Source: QZKY01 sp963666295 (lineage in GTDB: Bacteria > Pseudomonadota > Gammaproteobacteria > Burkholderiales > Burkholderiaceae_D). From it: DNA of 64,000 bases. A program made the position numbers and the translations under genes. A model generated the notes under the pieces. The model was not told the origin of the DNA and made no database searches. It saw nothing but the letters and a program-made list of their open reading frames with translations. This document shows, piece by piece, positions 54,684 to 63,950 of the stretch. Within the stretch, counting starts at the first letter, position 1, and every line of letters begins with the position of its first letter. The DNA lies in NCBI GenBank assembly GCA_963666295.1, contig OY762707.1:2108001-2172000 (forward strand). Direction: 5' to 3'.

Positions 54684-54759
54684 GGGTGCTTAGCTCAGTT
54701 GGTAGAGCGGCGCCCTTACAAGGCGTAGGTCGGGAGTTCGACCCTCTCAGCACCCACCA
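54684..54759 (+). tRNA. tRNA-Val (anticodon TAC)
   Basis: A 76-nt cloverleaf: acceptor GGGTGCT pairs with AGCACCC, D arm GCTC/GAGC, anticodon stem GCGCC/GGCGT around loop CTTACAA (anticodon TAC at positions 34-36), T arm GGGAG/CTCTC with TTCGACC. CCA is encoded. It decodes GTA and related valine codons. Confidence 0.97.
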
Positions 54760-54783
54760 GTAATGCCGAACAAAAAGAATTCA

Positions 54784-54860
54784 GGAGTGGTAGTTCAGTT
54801 GGTTAGAATACCGGCCTGTCACGCCGGGGGTCGCGGGTTCGAGCCCCGTCCACTCCGCCA
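54784..54860 (+). tRNA. tRNA-Asp (anticodon GTC)
   Basis: A 77-nt cloverleaf: acceptor GGAGTGG/CCACTCC, D arm GTTC/GAAT, anticodon stem CCGGC/GCCGG around CTGTCAC (anticodon GTC), T arm GCGGG/CCCGT with TTCGAGC, discriminator G and encoded CCA. It lies 24 nt after tRNA-Val, probably in one transcript with hupB or its own promoter. Confidence 0.97.
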
Positions 54861-54864
54861 ACAT

Positions 54865-54893
54865 AAAAAGGCGAACGCGAGTTCGCCTTTTTT
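54865..54893 (+). terminator. Intrinsic terminator after tRNA-Asp
   Basis: AAAAAGGCGAAC, loop GCGA, GTTCGCC followed by six T residues. The A run pairs with the T run, so the stem is long and may work in both directions. It ends the hupB-tRNA transcript before ppiD. Confidence 0.9.
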
Positions 54894-54937
54894 CATATGC
54901 AGGACTCAATCGTTACACGTTTGATAAATAAGCTGCC

Positions 54938-56854
54938 ATGTTAAATTTCTTTCGTACTCACCAGCGTATCGCACAATTGCTTTTGCTGATTTTCATCGTC
55001 CCTTCTTTCGTTTTTGTCGGTGTCCAGGGATATAGCAGTTTTAGTAATGATGGCAATGTCGTTGCCAAAGTGGCGGGCTACAAAATTACCCAGGAAGAAT
55101 GGGATGCTGCGCAACGCGATCAGGTTCAGCGCATGCGAAAAGTATTGGGCAAACATTTTGATGCCAAGATTTTTGAAAGCGCGGAGTTCAAGAACGATGT
55201 TCTGGACGACATGATCGTCAAGCGCGCGATTGCCGCTGAAATTGTAAGCCGCAACATGATGGTGCCAGACCATGTTCTGCAAAAGTCCATCATGTCCATT
55301 CGCGGTTTGACGAAAGAAGACGGTTCTTTCGATCATGAACGTTACAAATCGCTTCTAAAGGCGCAGGGATATACAGAAGCCGGCTACGAGGCGGGTTTGC
55401 GTCATGACCTGACGATGCAACAGGTGCGCTCGGCAATTCCGGCGAGCGCCTTCGTACCAAAGACAGTGGCGAACCGCATTTCGGGCATTGCGGCGCAAAC
55501 GCGCGATGTGGCGCCCCTGCTCATCAAATCTGCGGATTTTCTGTCAAAAGTGATGGTGACGGATGCCATGCTGGAAGACTATTACCGCAAGCATGCGGCG
55601 CAGTTTGAAGTGCCGGAGCAAATGAAAGCCGAATATGTCGTTCTTGACATGGACGCGGTCAAGGCAGACATATCTGTTTCCGATGCGGATGTGAAATCGT
55701 ACTACGAACAAAATGCAAAACGCTACGAGACGCCTGAGCAGCGTCGCGCCAGCCACATTCTGATCAAAATGGATAAAGCCGCTTCAGCGGCGGAAAAAGC
55801 AACCGCCAAAGCGAAGGCTGAAGAAATTCTGAAACAGTTGCAGCAGAATCCGGCCAGTTTTTCAGCGCTGGCGAAACAGCATTCGCAAGACCCTGGCTCT
55901 GCTTCCAAAGGTGGCGATCTCGGTTATTTCGGCAAAGGCATGATGGTCAAGCCGTTCGAAAATGAAGTATTCAAGCTCAAAAACGAGGCGTTAAGTGGCC
56001 TGGTTGCAACAGATTTTGGCTATCACATTATCAAACTGACTGGGGTCAAGCCTTCTGCGACCAAGCCAATGAATGACGTCAGGGCTGAAATTGTTGATGC
56101 AATCAAGCGCCAGTTGCTGTCGAAGAAGTTTGCAGAAGCCGCCGAAATTTTTACCAACACCGTTTACGAGCATGCAGATAGCCTGCAACCGGTTGCCAAA
56201 GCGCTCAATCTGGAAATCAAGACCGTTTCCGGCCTGACGCGCAAAGGGGGCGTCAAGGACAAGGACGCGCCGTATAACCAGGAAAAGTTCCTGAATGCGC
56301 TATTCTCGGATGAGGTGATCAAGAATAAGCTTAACTCCGAGGCAGTTGAAGTGGGCCAAAACACGCTGATTTCCGGGCGTGTTGTCGGGTACATGCCAAA
56401 ATCGGTGAAGCCTTTCGATGAGGTGAAATCGTACATCAGTGAGCAAGTGAAACTTGCTGCGGCAACCGTTATGGCGACCAAAGATGGCGAGGAGAAACTG
56501 GCCAAGCTGCAGCAAGGCGGTAATGTGACGGGTTTTGGTTCGATCAGGCAGGTATCGCGTGCTGCCGGAGGTGGCACATCGCCTGAATTGCTGCGTAAGC
56601 TGATGAGCGCCGATGTCAGCAAGTTGCCCGCTTATGTGGGTATGGAACTGCCGATGCATGGCTATGGCATTTACCGCATTACCGGAGTAGCAACGCCAAA
56701 AATTGAAGAGGCGCGTCGCGAAGCGGAAGCCAGGCAAATTTCGAACCTGCTGGCTCAGCAGGAAATGCTGGCTTATCTTGAGGCGCTGAAGGTGCGCGTC
56801 AAAACAGAAATCATCAAGCCTGCCAAGGCAGCCGCCAAGGCAGATAAAGAGTAA
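54938..56854 (+). CDS. ppiD: Periplasmic folding chaperone / peptidyl-prolyl isomerase PpiD
   Basis: Membrane-anchored chaperone of 638 residues near the Sec translocon. One N-terminal helix (IAQLLLLIFIVPSFVFVGV), a SurA_N-like domain, then a parvulin domain (RRASHILIKMDKAASAAEK ... GGDLGYFGKGMMVKPFE ... FGYHIIKLTG), and a long C-terminal segment rich in charged residues. Begins MLNFFRTHQRI with ATG at 54938, 45 bp after the tRNA terminator. Order after hupB and tRNAs is conserved. Confidence 0.94.
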   Translation: MLNFFRTHQRIAQLLLLIFIVPSFVFVGVQGYSSFSNDGNVVAKVAGYKITQEEWDAAQRDQVQRMRKVLGKHFDAKIFESAEFKNDVLDDMIVKRAIAAEIVSRNMMVPDHVLQKSIMSIRGLTKEDGSFDHERYKSLLKAQGYTEAGYEAGLRHDLTMQQVRSAIPASAFVPKTVANRISGIAAQTRDVAPLLIKSADFLSKVMVTDAMLEDYYRKHAAQFEVPEQMKAEYVVLDMDAVKADISVSDADVKSYYEQNAKRYETPEQRRASHILIKMDKAASAAEKATAKAKAEEILKQLQQNPASFSALAKQHSQDPGSASKGGDLGYFGKGMMVKPFENEVFKLKNEALSGLVATDFGYHIIKLTGVKPSATKPMNDVRAEIVDAIKRQLLSKKFAEAAEIFTNTVYEHADSLQPVAKALNLEIKTVSGLTRKGGVKDKDAPYNQEKFLNALFSDEVIKNKLNSEAVEVGQNTLISGRVVGYMPKSVKPFDEVKSYISEQVKLAAATVMATKDGEEKLAKLQQGGNVTGFGSIRQVSRAAGGGTSPELLRKLMSADVSKLPAYVGMELPMHGYGIYRITGVATPKIEEARREAEARQISNLLAQQEMLAYLEALKVRVKTEIIKPAKAAAKADKE

Positions 56855-56875
56855 TCAGTTTGGAGTTATAGGCTT

Positions 56876-57313
56876 ATGTCGGACATTCCTTTTCTGAGAG
56901 AACTTGGCCTTGAGATTCTCGATTTCAAAGACGGTGAGTCGGAAATTGCACTGACTCTCGAAGAAAAGCACGGTAACAGCTGGCGAGTGATGCATGGCGG
57001 CGTGACGATGACCTTGCTGGACGTTTGCATGGCGCGCGCGGCACGCTCGCAAGACCCCGGCGCGACGGGCGCTGCGACCGTCGAGATGAAGGTCAGTTTT
57101 TTTCAGCCAGGAGGCCAGCAGGGACAACGTGTCATTGCCAAAGGGCGTGTCTTGCACAAGTCGACGACGATGTTTTTTTGCGAAGGCGAGGTCTGGAACG
57201 GCAAACGGCTGGTCGCCAAGGCTATCGGCACCTTCAAGACCATTCATCGCGCTGACGTCGCCAAGAAAATGGGTGTGTCGGAAGATTCGGTCGTTATCGG
57301 CGGTGAAACTTAA
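56876..57313 (+). CDS. Hotdog-fold acyl-CoA thioesterase, PaaI-type
   Basis: A 145-residue hotdog-fold thioesterase-like protein. The core HGGVTMTLLDVCMARAARSQ and TVEMKVSFFQPG match the PaaI/4HBT family, with the conserved HGG and the acidic residue of the central helix. Natural substrate unknown. It lies 21 nt downstream of ppiD and its last 4 bp overlap the convergent membrane-protein gene. Confidence 0.88.
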   Translation: MSDIPFLRELGLEILDFKDGESEIALTLEEKHGNSWRVMHGGVTMTLLDVCMARAARSQDPGATGAATVEMKVSFFQPGGQQGQRVIAKGRVLHKSTTMFFCEGEVWNGKRLVAKAIGTFKTIHRADVAKKMGVSEDSVVIGGET

Positions 57314-57681
57314 GGCTGACGCATTGGCATCGTCTTGTTGGCATTTAAGTCCAGAATCCCTTTAAGCAGTCGGTACGCTTTCCACAGCCAGGCGAGCGCC
57401 CACACTAAGGCGGCCAGTGGAATACCAAAGAAAGTCAGGAACAGCACCCATCCAAACGTCATCCAGGCCAGATACCACCAGAATGAGCGAATTTGCCAGC
57501 GATGATGGCTGTAGACGAAGGTGTCTGCCGCATCGCTTTGCTTCAGATAGTTCAAGATCAGCGGGATAAAAGAGAGCAATCCCAGTGATGCAACCAGGCT
57601 GATGCCATGCAAGATATACAGCCACCAGGCAAAGTTCTTGATGGATAGCGTTTGCGGGTCGAGTTCCAGTTCGTTGGTCAT
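57310..57681 (-). CDS. Small membrane protein, DUF4870-like
   Basis: A 123-residue protein with about three hydrophobic helices (LYILHGISLVASLGLLSFIP, WWYLAWMTFGWVLFLTFFGIPLAALVWALAWLW). The HGISLV...SHHRWQIRSFWWYL pattern resembles proteins annotated as DUF4870 or hypothetical transmembrane protein in Burkholderiales. No function can be assigned. ATG at 57681 preferred over GTG 57693; neither has a strong ribosome site. Convergent with the thioesterase gene (4-bp overlap) and 123 bp downstream of mfd on the same strand. Confidence 0.75.
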   Translation of the reverse strand: MTNELELDPQTLSIKNFAWWLYILHGISLVASLGLLSFIPLILNYLKQSDAADTFVYSHHRWQIRSFWWYLAWMTFGWVLFLTFFGIPLAALVWALAWLWKAYRLLKGILDLNANKTMPMRQP

Positions 57682-57804
57682 GAGCTTATTCACAGATTGC
57701 GCCGATTCTTGGAAACCTTAGGTTATCCTGAATTCGCTGCCAATGGAAAACAGATTTACATTTGCTTGCAATGCCGCGAAGCCTGCCTTGATTGGCCGGG
57801 TACT

Positions 57805-60800
57805 TTAGCTCGAAAGCAATCTTATCGTGGCTTTCAATTGCGAGATACGCGCGCTGAGATCTGGCATGTTGGCCGTGATGCGCAGCTTGTCTTGTCCGTG
57901 AAGCTTTATGTGGCGGTTTTGCTGGATAAGCTCAATGATGCGGATTGCTTCGATGGGCGGGTTTTCCTGAAAATGCAGTATGGCCGCTTCTTCATGGGCG
58001 TCAATCTTGTCGATGCCGATTTTACTGGCGAGTAAACGCAAGCGATGCGATTCGATCAGGGCGCGCACTTGTTCTGGCAACTCACCGAAACGGTCCACCA
58101 GTTCTTCTTGCATATCATCGATCGCGTCTTGCGTATCGCAATTGGCAAAGCGCTTGTAGATCGACAGGCGTTCATTCACGCTGGGGCAGAAGTCGTTCGG
58201 TAATATGGCAGGAATGTGCAGGTTAATTTCAGTGGCATGGTGTATCGGGGCGTCGAAATTGGGCTGTTCGCCGTTTTTCAACGCGCGTACGGCTTCCTTC
58301 AGCATTTCAGAGTAAAGCTGGAAGCCGATTTCCTGCATCTCACCAGATTGATTTTCTCCCAGGATTTCGCCTGCACCCCGAATTTCCAGATCCTGCATCG
58401 CCAGGAAAAAGCCGCTACCGAGATCCTCCATTTGCTGAATGGCGTCCAGTCGGCGTTGTGCTGGTCTGGATAGCGTGTTTACGTCATTCACAAGCAGGTA
58501 GGCATAGGCCTGATGATGCGAACGTCCGATACGCCCGCGCAACTGATGGAGTTGAGCCAGGCCGAACTTGTCAGCGCGGTGCATGATCATTGTGTTTGCG
58601 CTAGGAACGTCAATGCCGGTTTCAATGATCGTCGTGCACAGCAGGATGTTGTAGCGTTTGGCGACAAAGTCGCGCATCACGCGCTCCAGTTCGCGCTCAT
58701 TCATCTGGCCATGTGCCACGCCAATATGGGCTTCTGGCAACAATGTTTCCAGACGTTCTCGCCGGTTCTCGATGGTTTCGACTTCATTGTGCAGGAAGTA
58801 CACCTGACCGCCACGCTTGAGTTCACGCATGCAAGCTTCACGAATGATGGCGTCATTTTCACTGCGTACGAAGGTTTTGATCGAAAGGCGTTTTTGCGGC
58901 GCGGTTGCGATGATGGACAGGTCGCGCATGCCATCCAGCGCCATGCCGAGCGTGCGTGGAATGGGGGTTGCGGTCAGAGTGAGCACATCTACATCAGCGC
59001 GCAAGGCTTTTAGGGCTTCTTTCTGGCGCACGCCGAAGCGGTGTTCCTCATCAATGATCACCAGCCCGAGGCGCGAAAATTTCACGCTTTTCGAAAGCAG
59101 TTTGTGCGTGCCGATGACGATATCAACTGAGCCGTCAGCCAATCCTTCGATGGCTTTCTTGACTTCTTTTCCAGTCCGAAAACGCGACAGTTCAGCAATG
59201 CGTACCGGCCAGTCTGCAAAGCGGTTGGCAAAAGTTTGCGAATGTTGTTCGGCCAGCAGTGTGGTCGGTGCCAGTATGGCAACTTGCTTGCCTCCCATGA
59301 CGGCAATGAAGGCCGCGCGTAAAGCGACTTCAGTTTTGCCAAAGCCGACGTCGCCGCAAACCAGTCGATCCATTGGTTGGCCGGATGTCATATCCTTTAT
59401 GACGGCATTGATCGATTCGGTTTGATCTGGCGTTTCTTCAAAGCCGAAACTGTCGGCAAAGTTTTCATAGTCGCGCATTGAATACTGAAAGACATGGCCT
59501 TGACGTAGTGCGCGGCGGGCATAGATATCCAGTAATTCAGCAGCCGTGTCATGTACCTGTTTTGCGGCTTTTTGTTTCGCGCGTTCCCATTGGCCGGAGC
59601 CCAGTGCATGCAGTGGTGCAGCGTCGGGCGAGACGCCGGAATAGCGCGAGATGACGTGTAATTGCGAAACCGGCACATATAACTGCGCCTCTTTCGCGTA
59701 ACTGATATGCAGAAATTCGGTTTCGCCTTCCCCCATGTCCATGCTGATCAGGCCACGGTAGCGGCCAATACCATGCTTGATGTGAACAACCGGATCGCCG
59801 ATCTTGAGCTCGGACAAGTCGCGTAGCATTGCATCGACATGCGTGGCGTTATCTTGTTTTCGTCGGCCAGCACGTCGCCCAGAACCAGCATAAATTTCGG
59901 TTTCGGTAATGAATGCCAGGTTGCCCAGTGCCTCGTCCAGCGCAAAGCCGGCTTGCAGTGGCGCGACGCCGAACATCGGACTGGCTTCAGATGCAGCAAA
60001 GTCGGCATAGCTTTCACAGGTGGTAACGGAGAGCTCATATTCGTTGAAGAACTGCTGCATGGTTTCGCGCCGTCCGTTTGATTCGGCACAAATCATCACG
60101 CGTTTTCCAGTGTTGGCAATGAAGGCGCGCAGCTGGGCTAGCGGGTCGTTGGCACGCCGGTTAACGGCTACATCTGGAATAGGTGACGAAATTTCGGAAG
60201 CAGTTGCTCCTTTCTGAATGGCCCAGCGGCCATGCGTTTTGGCGAGAGAAAAGAAATCTTCATCGGTCAGAAACAGTATTTGTGGCGGCAGGATCGGGCG
60301 CTCACTGTCATACTTTAAAAAATCGTGGCGACTTTTCGTGTCTGTCCAGAAGCTTCGAATCGCATCATCCACGTTACCGATCAGGGTGATGTGAGCGTCT
60401 TTTGGGAAATAGTCGAATAGTGTTGCTGTTTCTTCAAAAAATAGCGGCAGGTAATACTCGATACCGGCAGAGGCGATGCCGGTGGCAATGTCACGATAAA
60501 TGATCGAGCGCGACGGATCGCCTTCAATCATTTCGCGCCAGCGACTGCGGAAGCCCGCGCGTGCGTCTTCTTCCATCGGAAACTCACGTCCTGGCAGGAG
60601 CCGTACTTCGCTGACTGGATAGAGCGAACGTTGCGTATCGGCATCAAAGGTGCGGATGGTTTCAATCGTGTCGCCAAACAGATCAAGCCGATAGGGAAGC
60701 ACGGAACCCATTGGGAACAGGTCGATCAGGCCACCGCGCACAGAGTATTCGCCAGGGGACATCACCTGCGAGACATGGTTGTAGCCTGCCAGCGAGAGTT

Positions 60801-61248
60801 GCGTACGCAGCTTGCCTTCATTGAGCGTTTCGCCTTGCTTGAAATAAAACGTGTGCGCGGCCAGAAAGGCGGGTGGCGCCATGCGCAGCAAGGCCGTAGT
60901 GGCGGGTACGATCAGCAGGTCGCAATGTCCATGCTGCACCTCGTACAGCGTTTCCAGTCGTCTTGAAACCAGATCCTGATGTGGTGAAAAAGCATCGTAG
61001 GGCAGGGTTTCCCAGTCAGGAAGCAGGTAGCAGCGCAGCTTGTCTTCCGGTGTCGTGAACCATGGGATTTCTTCAAGCAAGCGTTTGGCATCGGTCGCGC
61101 TTGCAGTCATTACCACCATCATTTGATCACGCGCCTTGAGGGCGATGGCCGCATTTGCGAGCACATAAGCGTCGCCAGAGCCGTGTAATTCCGGCAGGGC
61201 AAAGCGGTGGCCAGGTTTCGATAAAGATTTTTTCAGATTAAACGACAT
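57805..61248 (-). CDS. mfd: Transcription-repair coupling factor
   Basis: Removes stalled RNA polymerase from DNA lesions and recruits UvrA. Length 1147 residues from ATG 61248. Order: UvrB-like N-terminal domains, RNA polymerase-interacting domain (IGDPVVHIKHGIGRYRGL), RecG-like helicase with GDVGFGKTEVALRAA, DEEHRFGVRQKEALK, TATPIPRTLGMAL, then the TRCF C-terminal domain. A hairpin ACCCC-GAAA-GGGGT (minus strand, 61268-61281) and TATAAT (complement of 61313-61318) lie upstream; the GTG at 61269 is an alternative start. Confidence 0.97.
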   Translation of the reverse strand: MSFNLKKSLSKPGHRFALPELHGSGDAYVLANAAIALKARDQMMVVMTASATDAKRLLEEIPWFTTPEDKLRCYLLPDWETLPYDAFSPHQDLVSRRLETLYEVQHGHCDLLIVPATTALLRMAPPAFLAAHTFYFKQGETLNEGKLRTQLSLAGYNHVSQVMSPGEYSVRGGLIDLFPMGSVLPYRLDLFGDTIETIRTFDADTQRSLYPVSEVRLLPGREFPMEEDARAGFRSRWREMIEGDPSRSIIYRDIATGIASAGIEYYLPLFFEETATLFDYFPKDAHITLIGNVDDAIRSFWTDTKSRHDFLKYDSERPILPPQILFLTDEDFFSLAKTHGRWAIQKGATASEISSPIPDVAVNRRANDPLAQLRAFIANTGKRVMICAESNGRRETMQQFFNEYELSVTTCESYADFAASEASPMFGVAPLQAGFALDEALGNLAFITETEIYAGSGRRAGRRKQDNATHVDAMLRDLSELKIGDPVVHIKHGIGRYRGLISMDMGEGETEFLHISYAKEAQLYVPVSQLHVISRYSGVSPDAAPLHALGSGQWERAKQKAAKQVHDTAAELLDIYARRALRQGHVFQYSMRDYENFADSFGFEETPDQTESINAVIKDMTSGQPMDRLVCGDVGFGKTEVALRAAFIAVMGGKQVAILAPTTLLAEQHSQTFANRFADWPVRIAELSRFRTGKEVKKAIEGLADGSVDIVIGTHKLLSKSVKFSRLGLVIIDEEHRFGVRQKEALKALRADVDVLTLTATPIPRTLGMALDGMRDLSIIATAPQKRLSIKTFVRSENDAIIREACMRELKRGGQVYFLHNEVETIENRRERLETLLPEAHIGVAHGQMNERELERVMRDFVAKRYNILLCTTIIETGIDVPSANTMIMHRADKFGLAQLHQLRGRIGRSHHQAYAYLLVNDVNTLSRPAQRRLDAIQQMEDLGSGFFLAMQDLEIRGAGEILGENQSGEMQEIGFQLYSEMLKEAVRALKNGEQPNFDAPIHHATEINLHIPAILPNDFCPSVNERLSIYKRFANCDTQDAIDDMQEELVDRFGELPEQVRALIESHRLRLLASKIGIDKIDAHEEAAILHFQENPPIEAIRIIELIQQNRHIKLHGQDKLRITANMPDLSARISQLKATIRLLSS

Positions 61249-61347
61249 GTCGCAAACGGTTAGCGCCACCCCTTTCGGGGTTAGAATTCAGGCTTGAATA
61301 CGTAAACGCGCAATTATACCGCCGCAAAGAAATCTACCTTCGACCTG

Positions 61348-62034
61348 ATGACTCAAGCACGATACTTTGCCCTGATTCCCGCCGCTGGCGTTGGTGCCCG
61401 CCTAGGTGCCGACATTCCGAAACAGTATTTGCCCCTTGCGGGCAAGCCGATGCTACGACATACGGTTGAAGCGTTTGCTGCTTGTGACAAGATCACGCAC
61501 ACCTTCGTTGTTGTCAGTGCGCAGGACGAATGGGTGGACAGCGTGCTGCCAGAGGATTTGCCGAATGTGACGGTGCTGCGCTGTGGCGGTGCCATGCGGC
61601 GCGATTCGGTCTTAAATGGGCTTGAGGCAATTAAGGAGCAACTCACAAGTGATGACTGGGTGTTGGTGCACGATGCGGCGCGTCCTGGTTTAACGCCATC
61701 CCTGATCGAAAAGCTGATTATGGAGATTGGTGATGATGCCGTGGGAGGTATTTTGGCGCTGCCGGTTGCAGATACGATCAAGCGTGTTGTCGCTGGTGCA
61801 GTAGAGACGGTGTCACGTGATGGCATGTGGCTGGCGCAAACGCCGCAGATGTTTCGCTACGCGCAGTTGAAGCAGGCGTTGCAGGCCAATGAAGACGTGA
61901 CCGATGAAGCTGGCGCTATCGAAGCGCTGGGCCTGACGCCACGGCTGGTGCATGGCCATGTGTGCAACAGCAAGGTCACTTTACCGGCAGATATGGCGTT
62001 GGTCAGCCTGTATCTGGCGGCTAAAGAAAACTGA
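61348..62034 (+). CDS. ispD: 2-C-methyl-D-erythritol 4-phosphate cytidylyltransferase
   Basis: Third step of the MEP isoprenoid pathway. Length 228 residues. N-terminal CTP-binding loop LIPAAGVGARLGADIPKQYLPL, then VLVHDAARPGL and LAQTPQMFR. ispF follows after 17 nt, the usual pairing. Divergent from mfd across about 100 bp. Its products feed prenyl diphosphates used by HpnC elsewhere in the window. Confidence 0.97.
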   Translation: MTQARYFALIPAAGVGARLGADIPKQYLPLAGKPMLRHTVEAFAACDKITHTFVVVSAQDEWVDSVLPEDLPNVTVLRCGGAMRRDSVLNGLEAIKEQLTSDDWVLVHDAARPGLTPSLIEKLIMEIGDDAVGGILALPVADTIKRVVAGAVETVSRDGMWLAQTPQMFRYAQLKQALQANEDVTDEAGAIEALGLTPRLVHGHVCNSKVTLPADMALVSLYLAAKEN

Positions 62035-62051
62035 TTGAGAGGATCGAGAGC

Positions 62052-62564
62052 ATGTTTCCTTTTCGCATTGGACAAGGCTACGACTGCCATGCGCTCGTTG
62101 AAGGTCGTAAATTGATCATTGGTGGTGTGGACATCCCGCACAAGACAGGCTTGCAAGGACACTCCGATGCGGACGTGTTACTGCATGCGATTGTCGATGC
62201 CATCGTGGGCGCGGCGGGTCTCGGGGATATTGGTCGCCACTTTCCGGATACTTCAGCGGTGTTCAGGGGTGCCGATTCGCGCCTGTTGCTGCGCACAGCG
62301 ATGCAGAGCGTGGCAGAAGCAGGTTACGTTGTTGGCAATATTGATGCCACCATCATTGCGCAAGCGCCTAAAATGGCGCCGTACATTCCACAAATGGTGA
62401 GCAATATTGCCGCCGATTTGGGTGTGGAGGTGAGCCAGGTCAATGTGAAAGCCAAGACGAATGAGAAACTGGGCTATCTCGGCCGTGAAGAAGGGATTGC
62501 CGCAGAAGCAGTGGCGCTGATTTTTGCCGTTCAGGCCGGCGATTGCGTTTCACCGTTAATTTGA
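62052..62564 (+). CDS. ispF: 2-C-methyl-D-erythritol 2,4-cyclodiphosphate synthase
   Basis: Fifth enzyme of the MEP pathway. Length 170 residues. Metal ligands: GYDCHAL with D and H near residue 10-12, and the HSDADVLLHAIVDA segment; KTNEKLGYLGREEGI near the end. Trimeric zinc enzyme in the family. Preceded by a gap of 17 nt from ispD and followed after 23 nt by rph, likely one transcript. Confidence 0.97.
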   Translation: MFPFRIGQGYDCHALVEGRKLIIGGVDIPHKTGLQGHSDADVLLHAIVDAIVGAAGLGDIGRHFPDTSAVFRGADSRLLLRTAMQSVAEAGYVVGNIDATIIAQAPKMAPYIPQMVSNIAADLGVEVSQVNVKAKTNEKLGYLGREEGIAAEAVALIFAVQAGDCVSPLI

Positions 62565-62587
62565 TATCTGAAAAAAAAGGAAATACC

Positions 62588-63340
62588 ATGACAGACCTGA
62601 CTCGCTCCGGTGGTCGCGCAAACGATGCGCTACGTCCGATTAGCATAATTCGCCACTTCACTAAGCACGCAGAGGGTTCGGTATTGATTGAATTTGGGGA
62701 TACGCGCGTGATTTGCACAGCCAGCATTACGGAGGGCGTGCCTGGCTTTTTGAGAGGCAAGGGTCAAGGTTGGCTGACAGCGGAATATGGCATGCTTCCG
62801 CGCTCAACGCACTCACGCATGGATCGGGAAGCGGCACGTGGCAGACAGACTGGGCGTACTCAGGAGATTCAGCGCCTGATTGGTCGTTCCTTGCGCGCTG
62901 CGTTTGATTTGAATGCAATGGGTGAGCATACCCTAAACCTGGATTGCGATGTGATTCAGGCAGATGGTGGCACGCGTACGGCAGCGATTACCGGTGCCAT
63001 GGTTGCGGCTTACGATGCGTTTGATTTCATGGTCAAGCACGGGCATATGGAAAGTATTCCGCTCAAGCATTTTGTCGCGGCCATTTCCGTCGGGGTCCAT
63101 GATGGCGTGCCATTGCTGGATCTGGATTATGCGGAAGATTCTACTTGCGATACCGACATGAATGTCGTGATGACGGATGAGGCGCATTTCATCGAAGTGC
63201 AGGGAACTGCGGAGGGGGAGGCCTTTGATCGCGTCATGATGAACCAGATGCTCGATTATGCACAAAAAGGCATTCTGGAACTGGTGGACATGCAACGCGA
63301 TGTGCTGGGGCTGACGGGAGATCAAGCGGAAGTAAAATGA
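62588..63340 (+). CDS. rph: Ribonuclease PH
   Basis: Phosphorolytic 3'-5' exoribonuclease that trims tRNA precursors. Length 250 residues from ATG 62588, with AAGGAA upstream; the open frame begins at 62543 inside ispF. Recognised by SGGRANDALRPISI, GKGQGWLTAEYGMLPRSTH, and CDVIQADGGTRTAAITGA. Overlaps rdgB by 4 bp (ATGA). Confidence 0.96.
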   Translation: MTDLTRSGGRANDALRPISIIRHFTKHAEGSVLIEFGDTRVICTASITEGVPGFLRGKGQGWLTAEYGMLPRSTHSRMDREAARGRQTGRTQEIQRLIGRSLRAAFDLNAMGEHTLNLDCDVIQADGGTRTAAITGAMVAAYDAFDFMVKHGHMESIPLKHFVAAISVGVHDGVPLLDLDYAEDSTCDTDMNVVMTDEAHFIEVQGTAEGEAFDRVMMNQMLDYAQKGILELVDMQRDVLGLTGDQAEVK

Positions 63341-63930
63341 GCCGCAAAATCGTTCTCGCTTCCAACAACAAAGGCAAACTGGCAGAACTGAATCAGATGC
63401 TGGCCCCCGCCGGTTATGAAGTCCATCCGCAGGCCGAATATGGCGTGCCGGAAGCAGAGGAGCCGTTTCACACCTTTGTCGAAAACGCGCTGCAAAAGGC
63501 GCGACATGCGTCACGCCTGACCGGCCTTCCCGCGCTGGCCGACGACTCGGGCGTATGCGTCAATGCGCTCGGCGGCCAGCCTGGAGTGTATTCTGCGCAT
63601 TACGCAGGAGAGCCGAAATCGGATGCGCGCAACAACGAGAAACTGATCGCCGATCTGGCCTCACATACAGATAAGTCGGCCAATTACTATTGTGTACTGG
63701 TCTATGTGCGTCATGCTGATGACCCGCAACCAGTCATCGCAGAAGGGAGATGGTTTGGCGAGATAACAGACACGCCACGCGGGCAGGGCGGGTTTGGTTA
63801 CGATCCATACTTTCTGCTACCGGAATGGAATTGCACCGCGGCCGAGTTGTCGCCACAAGAAAAGAACCGCCTTTCTCACCGTGGGATAGCGCTTCAGGCG
63901 CTGGTTAAAAAGTTGCGACAGATTTCTTGA
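63337..63930 (+). CDS. rdgB: Non-canonical purine NTP pyrophosphatase (RdgB/HAM1)
   Basis: Hydrolyses dITP/XTP to prevent their misincorporation. Length 197 residues. SNNKGKLAEL near the N-terminus, FVENALQKARHAS, LADDSGVCVNALGGQPGVYSARYAG-type segment, and GFGYDPYFLLPE are the family motifs. Starts in the rph stop. Confidence 0.96.
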   Translation: MSRKIVLASNNKGKLAELNQMLAPAGYEVHPQAEYGVPEAEEPFHTFVENALQKARHASRLTGLPALADDSGVCVNALGGQPGVYSAHYAGEPKSDARNNEKLIADLASHTDKSANYYCVLVYVRHADDPQPVIAEGRWFGEITDTPRGQGGFGYDPYFLLPEWNCTAAELSPQEKNRLSHRGIALQALVKKLRQIS

Positions 63931-63950
63931 AGGCGAAGGGATTGCAGCAG